64,000 bases of DNA. It comes from Sphagnum compactum. Taxonomy: Eukaryota; Bryophyta; Sphagnopsida; Sphagnales. Within the stretch, counting starts at the first letter, position 1, and each line of letters opens with the position of its first letter. Shown here in pieces: positions 52,151 to 63,334 of this stretch. The stretch covers positions 20,824,304-20,888,303 of the forward strand of contig OZ234496.1 in the NCBI GenBank assembly GCA_965153455.1. Direction: 5' to 3'. A model generated the notes under the pieces. That model did not search any database. It saw nothing but the letters and a program-made list of their open reading frames with translations, and was not told the DNA's origin. Both the position numbers and the translations under genes were made by a program.

Positions 52151-53250
52151 AACGTATATTTAAATATTGAATAATAATGATAATAATAATAGTAATAATA
52201 ATAATTATTTAACTTAATAAGAAATTCAAATTAGTCAAACCGTATGATAGAATCACACAATTGTACACAAGGCAAAGGTTTCTTGACCACTTCTTGCACT
52301 TGATAGGACTCAATAGGGGTGTTTAGTGTCTTCCATGCTTTCCATAGAGGAAAGCCCCAAGGTGAGGCATTACTTAATTTAAAGGCCCCGGAGCCAAGGG
52401 TGGTAGCCCAAGGGGGAAGAGGGGGGGGAGGGGTCTGCGTTCCCAGAACAGCCCCCTTTTTGGTCCTTACCCTACATGAAAGGTGCTCATGTGTGCTTTG
52501 GTAGGACGTGTGTTCTTTTAGACTTGGATCCTCCAACTGAAGCTAGTACCAAAAGGTGCTCAACTACGGACCCCTAAGATGTCCGCTCTGTTACTGAGGT
52601 GAGATTTTCAGTAGACAACTCTTCACTTGCTGATTTGTAACGTGCTCGCGGTACTAGCCATGTCCATGTTTCACTCCGAGGAGGAGCTGCGGCCCTCCCG
52701 ATATTTGCCAGAACATATTATCCATGACGAGGGATGGCTACTGGGTTGCAACCTTTTTAGATTTGATCAAGCCGACACCTAAGTAAGAGAGCAGGGGAAA
52801 GAGAGAGAGAGAGATTCAGCAAACCTACGAGGACCAGAGGTAGTTGAAACCCTGTGAGATCAGCAAAGGACAATCAATTTGGACGGGAAGAAAGCAGTAA
52901 AATCAAAAGAGGATTTCATGAACAAAACGTACCTAGCTAACAGAGATTGAGAGAGAGGGAGAGTGCTGTGATCCGTAAGGGAAAAGCATAATTAGTGCGA
53001 AGAAGATGGTTGGAGACGCTCATAGACACATCTTGTACCAGAGAGCTTGAGAGAGCTGGAGAGCGCCGCGAATTACTGCGAATTACTGTGAAGAGGAACG
53101 TGCAGAGAGCAAAGCCAAATGCGTGGACGGGAGGAGGCGCATAGGACCCACCAATATCACCAGAGAACTTGAGAGATACGGATGTGTGTGAAGAAGATGA
53201 TGCGAGAAAGAGCTGCAATTAACTGCCTTTGTATGCCCCGTGTTTGCTGG
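52151..53250. other. Intergenic with simple repeats
   Basis: Contains an (AAT)n-like microsatellite at about 52165-52207, a G-rich run near 52420-52432, and GA-rich patches at 52799-52815 and 52944-52960. The GA-rich 52.8-53.2 kb part resembles a gene leader, but no coding exon follows. Confidence 0.5.
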
Positions 53251-53930
53251 ACGGGTTACAGTTTTTTGTCTGCCCTTTTCATAACCTGAGTCGGTGCAGG
53301 GTTTTGATTAGCAATAGCAATGTGATCCCAGACTAAGTATCCAGATGTAGATGTGGCTGACCTTGAGATCTGCCGTGGAGGAGGAGTATGCGATTGGAGT
53401 TTATCTGATCTGTGCTCGTAAGGTGAATCCAGATGATCTGAGGATGCAGAAGAAGTAGAGAACCAGAGATAGGTGAGGTAAGAGACCACAATGGCGGTTG
53501 CAGGGCGGGAGGCGTGCAGGTACACAAGATGTACTCCTGGCAAGCTCTTTCTGCATGTACACAAGATGTACTCCTTGCAAGATCTTTCATAGAAGGGGAC
53601 TTGCGATGTCTCAAATCCCAGGTTGGTTCTTGTTTCCCACTCTTTTTCCCGTTTCTGCTCCCTGACAGATTGTATCACACTCCTTTTGCATTCTATTTCA
53701 GCCCAACTTTTCTGCCAAAAATAGATTGAAATAGTCAATGTGCCTTGGTGATCCATGTTTTCATGACCCACAACAGCATCTGTTTCCAGGACTGTCGGTT
53801 TCACCTCCGTCGTTCACTTTATTCGTCGGGCAAAACTCGTTTTCTAATGGGAATGTTAATGGAATTGGGTAATCTCTCGTGCCCTAATCTGCAGTGGTGA
53901 GAAGAGCGAAGGTAGTCATAGTTTTGCGGG
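53251..53930 (-). other. 182-codon minus-strand frame with a small tandem duplication
   Basis: An open frame occupies 53256-53804 on the minus strand. Part of it is a 37-bp tandem duplication (53521-53557 and 53558-53588, both starting tacacaagatgtactcct), so it repeats its own peptide. No domain is recognised and coding status is doubtful. Confidence 0.25.
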
Positions 53931-54089
53931 GTGAGGGGCACGCTCAATGATTGCTGGCACAACGCCAACGTATTTGACGACATTTAGCTCAAGTTCATCT
54001 CTGAGGTCGAACTAGAATTCAAATACACATTGTTTGGGGTCTTCTAAAAACTGCAGAAGTTTCATTTGGAGGCCCATTGACGCACAACC

Positions 54090-54325
54090 CGATGGTGAGT
54101 AGTTGCTCCCAAACCTTGCATCGTCAAAAAGAATCTCCGTGTCAATGAAATCCAACGCCTCCCGAGATCGTTTCCAAAGGACATTGACATGTTCTTAGTC
54201 AGGCACAAGATGCAGATCCACAGCATTAAACGCTTGCCTCATTTCTTGGGAAAGGGTGAATTTGCAGGAGGTGTCGTCAACTCCATGGATCACTACGACT
54301 CGAGCCCATAACTCTAAACTTGATA
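54090..54325 (-). pseudogene. BODYGUARD-like last-exon pseudogene fragment
   Basis: On the minus strand this encodes VVVIHGVDDTSCKFTLSQEM and then FNAVDLHLVPD, a stop, and in the same frame EHVNVLWKRSREALDFIDTE. It matches the last exon of the intact gene at 60536-60899 residue for residue, except for a nonsense codon between VPD and EHVNV. That stop sits just before the catalytic-His region. Only the 3' exon is present, so this is a partial duplicate. At about 54320 the similarity stops and another duplicated segment begins. Confidence 0.88.
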
Positions 54326-54560
54326 GAGAAAGAAAAAATTCATTGGGCGACTGCTGACTGCAGACAAGGAATTTCACGCTTTAGGTTGAAACTTGGTTGC
54401 CTAAAAACCCAGTCTCCATATCTCCGTAGAGCATGTCTCCAATGTCTATAGAGCATAATGGAGCACATCAGGAGTTGGACTGTAGCACTTATGTAGACAG
54501 TAGTGCTTAACTTTTCAAATCTTGAAATGCTTCACAAAGAGCCCAAGAACCAGGGTTTTT
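54320..54560. repeat. Duplicated non-coding segment (copy of 59680-59890)
   Basis: Sequence from tagagaaagaaaaaattcat through ctgctgactgcag, gttgaaacttggtt and catgtctcca matches 59678-59890 in the same orientation, with scattered substitutions. It abuts the BODYGUARD fragment directly, whereas in the intact locus the matching segment lies 0.7 kb beyond the gene's 3' end. Confidence 0.75.
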
Positions 54561-55960
54561 TGAGCAGTCCAATTTGGCTGGATTGTTTGAAGTAAGTGTA
54601 TCATGAATCATCTATCTTCATTGTTCACAACCTTGTTTGATTTTAGTGACAACCCAAGTTTCAAAAGGCTCAAACATCGATCTTCAATTTCTCCATGCTG
54701 TTTTGCGGTTCTTTTCGTCTTCCCTTGTTTGGTTTTTTTTTTGGTTTCTGCTTTTTATGTTCCCTTTTCTCCTTGGTTTCATGGTCATCTCCTCCTCTTT
54801 TATGTTTGTTGAACTGGCCAATGTCATGCCCAAGTCTTCCTGTTGCTACCAGTCTTGGGTGCCAGCCGCTCAGTAGAGTGGTTACTGTATCACATTGACC
54901 TCCATCAATTGCCAGGGGCTGATATACATGCTGCTTGTTGTTGTGGAGATCATGAACCTACGAGTGACTGTTGTTATTTGAAGTCACTGGGGATGTATGG
55001 TAGCTCTGCACCACCATAGATCATGTTTGTTGCTCTTGAAGGTCACTGAACATGTGAGTGATTGTCACTGTTGTTCAGACCACTCAGTCTTTAAGGCTGG
55101 TCTCCCTCTTTTCCTTCTTCTTGTTTGTTGATATGTTGTGGGTTCTGAATCTTTATATCTCTATCTTTTAATTCTATTTAGGTTCACTGAAATGGCAAGT
55201 ATGGAGCAGTTCTCAGTAATCTATTAATATATTAATTTGTCCACAATCTTCAACAAAGAATCATTCTGCTGTTATAGAGCTTTTGGTTTTGTGCCAACTT
55301 TGTTGTGGTTGTCTTTTGATTCTCTAGGGTTCGAAGTCCACATCCTTTTGGAGAAGTACTGGGAGTAGTGGGAGACATCACCCATTAAACTTGTCTTGTG
55401 TTATTTGTTGTTAATTGTGTGCTACTTGTTTAAACTCATGAATTGCATGTTCCATATTGTGGATCAGTGTCACCTTCAAAAATTGGTATTGTTCTGTTAT
55501 CCAACTAATGTTGTATCTCAAATGTAGCATTAGTTTCTACATTCTATTATGAGTCTTCAGGGAATACCTTGATTTCAGGATGCTTCTTTGAGTTTCACAT
55601 GTTCCCTTTCCAGCAACCATGTGGGGTTTCTAATTTGTATCCAGCCACAATGTGGCACTCCTTTTGAGGTTTGAACTATGTGTTTTTTTAAGAATCACTT
55701 ATTTCACAATTCAGACATGTGAAGCTCATCACTCCACGTAGATTGATCAGCCAGGGGAAGCTGGATTTTGCATCTGATGCACATTTTGAAATGTCTATTA
55801 TAGTCATACTAGGAAGACTCTGTAAAACTTTATTTATGAAACACACTGCATGTTCGGAAAATGTACAAAGGTATTAAAAACAAGGGATAATTTAAAGGAT
55901 GTCAATTTAACACAAACTAGATATCAAAAAATTTCCATCTCAACAACCAACAGCTTGTAA
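54561..55960. other. Intergenic, nothing recognised
   Basis: T-rich sequence with short frames only. No gene, RNA or element ends recognised. Confidence 0.5.
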
Positions 55961-55964
55961 TTGG

Positions 55965-58900
55965 TTAACTGTGGTGATGTGGGGTGTGTTTTAAAGGGGT
56001 CGAAGTCGGGAAGTAGCTAGGCCTACCACCATTGCTTGACTTAAGATGGAGGATGCTTACATCCTTTGCAACATAATTGAAATTCTTTGACGAAGAAAAG
56101 TAACCAAGACAGAAAGGGGAGGGCTTTCTAGTCCTTTTAGGCTCCAAATAACATTGGCACAATCGTGAACGCATTTATTTGTTTGTGTAAACACCCAAAT
56201 ACTTCAATTACTAGAGGGAAGAATTGATCCGTGGGGTGTTAGTCATAGTAATTCCTTTCTTTGGCTTGAGTTGCATTAGAGGCAACAAATCCTTGAGTTG
56301 TGCAAGATTGGGGAAGTAGATCCATACGTGTTGGGTCAGTTATAACAATGTCAGCTAAGGTGTGGATTCCATCTTTGGGGAACACAATGTTAATTCATTG
56401 ATGGGAGGAATTGATTGTGACTGAAGGAAGTGCATGTAGTTATTCTCATCCCATGTGGAAGCCAACATTTTTCACAATGGCAACAAAATGTCACGAATTA
56501 CATCATGGGTCATAGTGCGTTCGTTGCCATGGATGCAACATAAGAAGTGGATACCCATAGGGTCGATGAGATGTGTGCACACATCAGGGGAGGCATGTAA
56601 TTGAAAGATGTGGTAGTTTGAACTGTGTTCAAAGCGATATGGAGAAAATTGGGGAAGATAATCGAAAGGTTGGGAAAATTTATTGAGTTATAAGCCAAAT
56701 ATTTGCCCCAGGGCTCATGCTGGGGGAAGTAGAAGATCACATGTTACCTTGAAGTGCTGTTGGAAAGGGAAGATGTTGTTGTCAATTTGTGCTAAGGATT
56801 CAAGAAAGAAGGGATGTTGATCGACCATGAATTTAACAATTATGATTGAGGCTACAAATGCCCAACTCCCTAAATAGGTTGCTGGGGCGATGGTGGATGT
56901 CGGTATGTACCCAATGCCACCAAAAATTATTGGGAGAGAGGCTTGTTTATAAGCTAAAAGTCCTTCAAGGCTATCAAAGGACCTTGCACCTAAAAGGTGT
57001 CTAAACATTTGAAGGAGGGAAGAGTAAAGGGAATCAAGGAAATTTATGAAGGTGGGAGAAGGAGGTGTGCAATGTAATAGATACAATGGCCGTTGCACGT
57101 CACAATGAGTTAGTATTCCAAAGGCTACTTGGACATTGTTCAACTTAGGGAGAATGTCAACATGTCGAACATCATTTAGCAAAGTATTTTTTATGAAGGA
57201 TGATTTGAATGATAAGGTGCCCAATGGAACTCCTAAGACTTTAATTCCTTCTGATGGTGTGTTAAATTGGAATGGGGTGTCAAAGGTGGGCGGCAAGCCT
57301 AAGGGGCACCATGTTACACATTTTTGAGGTTGGATAGAAAGACCTATCGCATAAAGTTTTGTTTGAAAGTGCTCGTATGCAGAAGATACAATGGAGTAGG
57401 GTCAATGATGTGAGTGTCATCTGTGATGGATGGAAATAGATAGGAGGGAAATGGCTAGTTGTAGAACGTAATGCCCTAAGGTGAGCTAAGGCAAATAATG
57501 CCCCTCCCAAACGATCACCTTGACAAGTTCCCATGGTAGATGGGATGACTGTGACATCACCATCACGAATTATAAAACATGGGAGATTCAACTGCATAAA
57601 ATGTAAGAACAAAGGGGATAAGTTGTATGATGTCCTCATTTGTAACACAAAGTTTTTGAAATTTGACCCTTTTTAACACTAAATTGAAGGCATCCACCAT
57701 GTCTAGGTGGAGAACAACCCAGTCAAGGTGAAAGTCTAAGGTGCACTTGATGTTATGAATTATTGATTCACATCCAACCTTGGTTGTTACTGCGAATTGG
57801 TGTGAGGAGAAATGTGTTGCAAAAACATTACGAAATTGAAGGCATAAAACGCAGCTAGTGAGTCGATATAATGCTTCCCCTATGGCAATGTGATGAACTT
57901 CCACCTGAGTTTTTGGTCATGGCTAAAAGGCAGGTTACCCCAAGGATATATGCAATTTGATGTGGAGTGTGACCTTATGCGATATGAAAGCAAAGTTGAA
58001 ACAATTGTGGGGATCCATTCACAAAATCTTTTAGGTGAAAATAATCTAGGAGATGTTTAAAAACCATCCCAAAGGGACCACTTGCAGATAGATTCAGTGG
58101 AATGCTTATTTAAATGAGTTAAATGAAAGTTCAAGGTCTTTGATTAGTTTATATTCTTCCAAAAAAAAAGGGAAAAAAGTCATTTGATTCAAAATGTAGG
58201 CTGGTGAAAGCTGAGGTGGTGTCGAAGGATGTGAGTGTAGGAGAAAATGGTGGTAAAACGCTTGCCGCTCGAAAGTATTTTTTTGCACATCCAAGGATTA
58301 AATTGTGGAGAAGGTGTTTATGAATTAGAGGATCATGTTGGGCAAAAGGCCTTGAGCTCGAACTCGTTGCCAAAGCTTGGGTTTATAAAAAGAATTCCTC
58401 ATGCACAATTTTCCAATTACTTGCTAAAAAACATTTAAATCGGATTTTATTCCTTATGCCCAATGGCCCCTTTTTGAGGGCACCACTGGGGTAGTAGTAG
58501 TAGGAACAAATGCCACATCATAGGGGTATTATGCCAACTTATTAAATGGAAACGAAATGCTATTTGTACATCATGTTATAAGGCGATAGGGATGCGATTG
58601 TATAGTCAAAAACAACAAAAGCCAGGATGGAAGGATCCAAAAACATCTAATGTCAAAACCCAAGCCTAGGTAGATGCCAACCAGTTGGGAGTAAAGGAGG
58701 GTATTGGTTGGGAAGGTCATGTAAGTTTGCATTAGATGGATTGGATGCTTATGAGGAACATTAGTAACGGGTTAACCCTTGAAGGGTAAATTGATGTCCG
58801 TAAGTGGGGTAAGAGGTTCTAGGTGGAGGTTGTAGGCATGTTGGGAGGATGGGGTTAGGTTAGGTTGGGTTGTTTGATCATGGGCAACTATAGGGGCTGA

Positions 58901-59300
58901 CAAAGTGGAAGGGGGACAAGGTTTGACATGTGTATTATTTAAGGTGATTGGAAAAGTGTTGAGTTGGGGCTCCACATTCACATTAAGGGTTGCGGGTCGA
59001 TAGGGGGATTTATTGGGTGGTGTGGTTTGTTAAGATGCTATGGGGGGTTGATATGTGGTGCATGGTTTGCATGGGGGGGGGGGGGGGGGGGGGGTGTAGA
59101 ATGGGGTTGTGGTGATGTGTGAAAGGAAAAATTGGCGATGTGAACTACGAAATTTGATGAAACATGATGAATTAATGGAAATGAAATGTTTTGTGCCCAT
59201 GAAAAAAAAAGTTTATTAGGAACGCAATTGCACATAGGTCCCACATTCAAAAAATTACCTATTTCAACAGAATAATTTAAAATAAAGCCAATCATATAAA
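55965..59300 (-). mobile_element. Degenerate non-LTR retrotransposon (LINE-type) with reverse-transcriptase relic
   Basis: Minus-strand pieces form one element read 59300 to 55965. The left part (59295-58100) carries proline-rich low-complexity coding with many stops and a 22-base G run (59073-59094). The reverse-transcriptase core follows in pieces: EALYRLTSCVLCLQF and DWVVLHLDMVDAFN (about 57890-57690), GTCQGDRLGGALFALAH (about 57530), a palm motif read as SITDDTHIID in another frame (about 57430-57400), and EGIKVLGVPLG to SLPIIFGGIGYIPTS (57296-56800). The conserved order matches LINE-type reverse transcriptases. At least three frame changes plus stops show it is dead. The 3' part (56740-55965) continues as eroded coding sequence. 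Element ends, target-site duplication and a poly-A tail were not identified, so boundaries are approximate. Confidence 0.8.
56715..57904 (-). pseudogene. Reverse-transcriptase core of the LINE relic
   Basis: Three overlapping open stretches (57904-57563, 57648-57280, 57296-56715) lie in three different frames and together cover the fingers, palm and thumb of a reverse transcriptase. The fingers/palm strand holds HLDMVDAFN (first catalytic Asp region), the primer-grip side holds GTCQGDRLGGALF, and the YxDD-equivalent is ITDD. All catalytic aspartates remain readable, so decay is mainly by frameshift rather than point loss. Confidence 0.85.
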
Positions 59301-59677
59301 ACTAAACATATCAAAAGGAAAAAAATAATGAATCGTAAAAAAACAGGCAAGTTTTGTTTCGAAGGATGTGTTTATAGATTCTTTGTGTTACCTATAAGTA
59401 AAACTGTAATAGTTGGACATGAAGATCTTTATCATTAGAGCGTTAGATGGTGGGTCGATTAGATTCATGGTAAAACTAGGAAATGAAAAAAAGTTTAAAT
59501 TTACAATGTTCAAAGGTACATGTCAAGATTTAATGTATGGACATTCCAATTAAGTTTTTCAAGAGTTTTATTTAATCAATATTTCAGTGCTGTCATATAT
59601 GCTGCGATCTTCCTCAAAATGAAAAGTGTTTTCAGGGTAGTATGTGTGCCAGCTGAGCCTCATATGTTTTGACCTGG
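59301..59677. other. Intergenic, nothing recognised
   Basis: AT-rich spacer between the LINE relic and the duplicated segment. Confidence 0.5.
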
Positions 59678-59890
59678 TAGAAAGGAAAAATCCATTGGGA
59701 TGCTGCTGACTGCAGCCAGGGCCCTTCTCGCTAAAGGGTGAAACTTGGTTTCCTGCAAATCCAGTCTGCATTTCTCCATGGAGTATGTCTCCATACAGCA
59801 TGATGGAGCATATCAGTATTTCAACCGGAGCACTTCCATTGCTTAAACCTTTTTATCTTGAATTCATTCACACAGCGCCCAAGGATACAC
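59678..59890. repeat. Duplicated non-coding segment (partner of 54320-54560)
   Basis: Matches 54320-54560 in the same orientation; shared landmarks are ccattggg.tgctgctgactgcag and catgtctcca. It lies 3' of the intact BODYGUARD-like gene. It may be an eroded exon or UTR of an older copy, but no frame supports that. Confidence 0.75.
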
Positions 59891-60535
59891 CATGCAGTGT
59901 GTGATGGTTGGACATAATTTCTTGAGATTTCCCAAGGTAGCTAAACAGAGGATTATCTCAAGCTAGTTAGAAGACATCAAACAGTGCTCAAAATTTAAGG
60001 TGGAGATAGAGCTAATAACATGGAGATCACAGTTGCCTCACCTCATCTGAGCTGCTGTATCTTGGTCACACTCTAAAAGTTCAGAGTGTCAATATTTGTC
60101 TGCTGTTCCATCCATTAACTATGTTGCATGAGGACTCTATCAAAGTGCACCTTAAATGCAGATTTAGGACATGGAAAACAACTGAACACTCCAATCTTTT
60201 CATGGCACATAGACCTCTGCAGCAAAAGTTGCATTCCAAAGCATCCTCCTACTATACCCACACCAAAGCATATATCATCACAAAGTGAAACTGAAATTGA
60301 TTTGTTTTGGATTCATGCCTGTGATGACAAAAAAATACCCTTGCCCTTTATCAAGCCTCCCAGTTCTTTTGTAATCAGGATTACTTAGGCTCACTTTGAC
60401 AAAACCCTCAACCCATTGACACATCTGGTTGTGGTTACTACTGCCATATCTACATCTACTTCCAGGAGTAGAAAAAATAATGTTATTTATGACTAGAGTT
60501 ACAAAGACTCCCAGTTTTCTGCAGACAAGGATTGA
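59891..60535 (-). other. 3' flank of the BODYGUARD-like gene
   Basis: Sequence just beyond the stop codon, probably holding the 3' UTR. No clear polyadenylation signal was chosen. A plus-strand 86-codon frame at 60128-60388 has no recognised domain. Confidence 0.4.
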
Positions 60536-63334
60536 TCATATCTTGTTGTTTGAGTCCTGGACATGAGTTGACCCAAATTTTGCATCTCCTGAAAGGATTT
60601 CTGCCTCAATTAAATCCAATGCCTCTCGGTCTCGTTTCCAAAGGACATCTACATGCCCTTGGCCAGGCACAGCATGCAAATCCACAATGCTGAACGTTTC
60701 GCTCATTTCTTGAGACAAGGTGAATTTGCAGGAGGTGTCATCAACTCCATGGATCACTAGGATTCGTTGCCCATACTTCTGTAGCTTTGTCAGGGAGGGT
60801 ACAATTGTATGGGAACCAGCAAGCAATGAATTGTGGATTGTATGCCAAGCAGCATCATGATAAACCGTGAGATAATCAGCAATGAAAGAGATTGGATAAC
60901 TGCAGAAAAACATATGCACCAAATGGCATTAGTTACAACAGAAATCAATTCGCAAAATACCCTCAGATGCATATTATAAGGTCTCTCTGTTTAATCCTAA
61001 ATTAAACCAGAGAATATAATGAGCTTACCGCTTTAATCGCCGGTAAAAAAGATCCACCCAATACTTGTGCCTTGAATAGAAGAAAATGCCTGCGAACCGG
61101 CTAACATTGTAGTATTTACTGATTAACAAAGCCCGAATTCCCTTGACCTGCAACAAGGGAGCATCATTATCAATCAAACAAAAAAGGCATTGTATTATTC
61201 ACATGAAATAACCTGTGTGCACCCATAATTTGACCTTGTGTAGACCATAATGGCAGATGCCAATCATGAAACCACCTTGTTCACAAGAATGTCCACAAAC
61301 TATGGTGCCCTGTATTCATATCCTCAAAATCAAAATATGGAGATCATAAGTAGAACATAGGATATACAGTAATCAAGATGAGTTTAGAGAACACTTACAG
61401 AAAATGGCTTAACAAATGTGAAAACAGCTTCACAAGGAAGCTGAGCGAGTTTCCCATCTTCTCCCAAAGCCCCAGGGGTGTAAACTGGGGCAATAAGTGT
61501 GATGGAACGCACTCTCTCTGGGCACCGTGCTGCAAGAACCAGAGCAAAAATGCAACCCATAGAGTGGCCAACAAGATGGAAGCTCTCTAGTCCATGCCGC
61601 TTTATTAATGACTCCTCAAGTGCTTCAATTTGGTCTGATAGCGAATATAGACTATCAACAGGTCTTGGGCTTTTCCCACACCCCAAAATGTCAGGTACTA
61701 GCACACGGTGTTGTTCCTTTATCTCCTTGCTCAAATTTGGCACGAGTTTTGTGTCAAACCAAAACAATGACGAACTAAACAATCCATGAATAAAAATCAC
61801 TGCAGATTGATCTGCATCCAATAACACAATTTTAGATAAGTGACTAAATGTGTTCAGTGTAGGTTAAGAAGATACAACTATAGAGACCCTTGCACAATGG
61901 TAGAAGAGTTGCCAAGAGCTTACTTTTGATGTCTAAGTTGTCAGAAATTTGTGGAACTGATGGAAGGTCTGGTGACAATTTTGGGATTAACTTTGAATCA
62001 CCAAGGTGCAAAGCAAGGGCACTTAAATTAGAATCGACTGGGATTTCTTGGCCCTGACTATCTGTACATCTTGATTCACCTGTTGGAGAATCAGGGCAGC
62101 GCACAAAGAGGTTTTTAGCTGCCAATCTCATTGGCATCAGAAGCATGGTGCATTCTGGGCATTGGCACTCTGACCATCGGGGACGGAGGTGCTTCACTTC
62201 TTCTCCATTGTTCTTCCCCTGAATCCAACCAACACATTTAAACACTTAAGCATGTAATCAAACACCTAAATTGTAGTCATGAATTCAGCTACAAAAACAA
62301 TTCAGACCCAGACCAGACACTAGTCTCAGTGTAGAAGAGGAGGATACTAAAGCCTGTGTATAACTGATGCAGTTGTGCATTTCTACACGATTGCAGATCA
62401 AACTCCACAACAACACTCTGAAGATAACACTGCAATGGGTGCAGATGTACATCTTGATGCAGTTTGTACAGAATGAAATAACATTTATCATTCACATGGT
62501 TAAACTCTTTGTCTTCATGGAGCATGTGAGTGGTAAGTCTTCAATGAACTGCCCAATCTTGAGAAAATCTCAGTGACCATTGAGCTAGAATTAGTCCCTT
62601 TTCAAAAGTATCACATATGCTCCACTTGTTGCCTAACTTTCCCCTTATGCATTGCCTTCAAGAGTTCGAGTTTTTCTAAGCAAAGCTGTCAAGCACAGAA
62701 TCCACAAACCCTAAGCAAAACAAGCACATTTCCATAAAGACCAAGAGTACCCATATTCATCCAAGGAGTAGCATACCTTGGATTCTGCTATTCCATTTGG
62801 ACAGGAATTGTCCACTTGTTCTCCCATGTTGGTGGTGGCAGAGGGTGCTGGAATGTCATCGACCTGATAACCCCAACACCCACATGACTCGCGAGTGCCC
62901 TTCCGTGATCTGAATATCCCAGCCCTTCGAGGTCGAAGAATCAAATCCTGATCTGCTGACAAAGGGGAAGAGGAGTCCTTGGGTGGCACAAGATCTGGTT
63001 CTTGTGTTTTCGTAAGAGGATTTACAACTGGAAAGTAATTTGCATTCCGTGGTGGCATCCCCTCGTAAAAGAAATCAAGCACCCAGAAGATAATCCCAAG
63101 TACAATATTCACAATCCCCATGTAGAAGTACAGAATTTCTTCAACTACAAGAAGTGCATATTCCTGAATAACCAATACAGGGAAAATTCTCATGCCGGTC
63201 TGTTTCTTCACTCGCTTTCTTGTCGCTAACATTCCTGTTCCACCACATAAGAGTATTGCGCAAACTATCGCCCAGATAAGCCCAGGCGGATGGCGCAAAA
63301 TTTCCGGGGTTGCCGACCCTCCCACGTCCCCCAT
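60536..63334 (-). CDS. BODYGUARD-like alpha/beta hydrolase (cuticle-type lipid hydrolase)
   Basis: Five exons on the minus strand, in coding order 63334-62777, 62218-61924, 61811-61399, 61147-61029 and 60899-60536, give 582 residues (coding sum 1749, phases consistent, GT-AG). The family (Arabidopsis BDG1-like, annotated probable lysophospholipases) is extracellular and needed for cuticle formation. The N-terminus has two hydrophobic segments (about 18-33 and 56-86). A family-typical Cys stretch, PRWSECQCPEC, lies near 200. The hydrolase fold runs from about 285: VIFIHGLFSSSLFW oxyanion loop, DILGCGKSPRP, nucleophile elbow GHSMG with Ser368, acid HGVDD (Asp516, or Asp515), and His544 in PGQGHVDVL. 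The catalytic triad is complete. ATG at 63332-63334 is chosen; the open frame extends 13 codons further only through non-ATG codons. It is slightly longer than angiosperm relatives owing to the N-terminal region. Specific substrate unknown. Confidence 0.9.

Noticed and set aside
59073-59094. G-run as a regulatory quadruplex
   Set aside because: It is an uninterrupted homopolymer within dead LINE sequence; length is likely unstable or a sequencing uncertainty.
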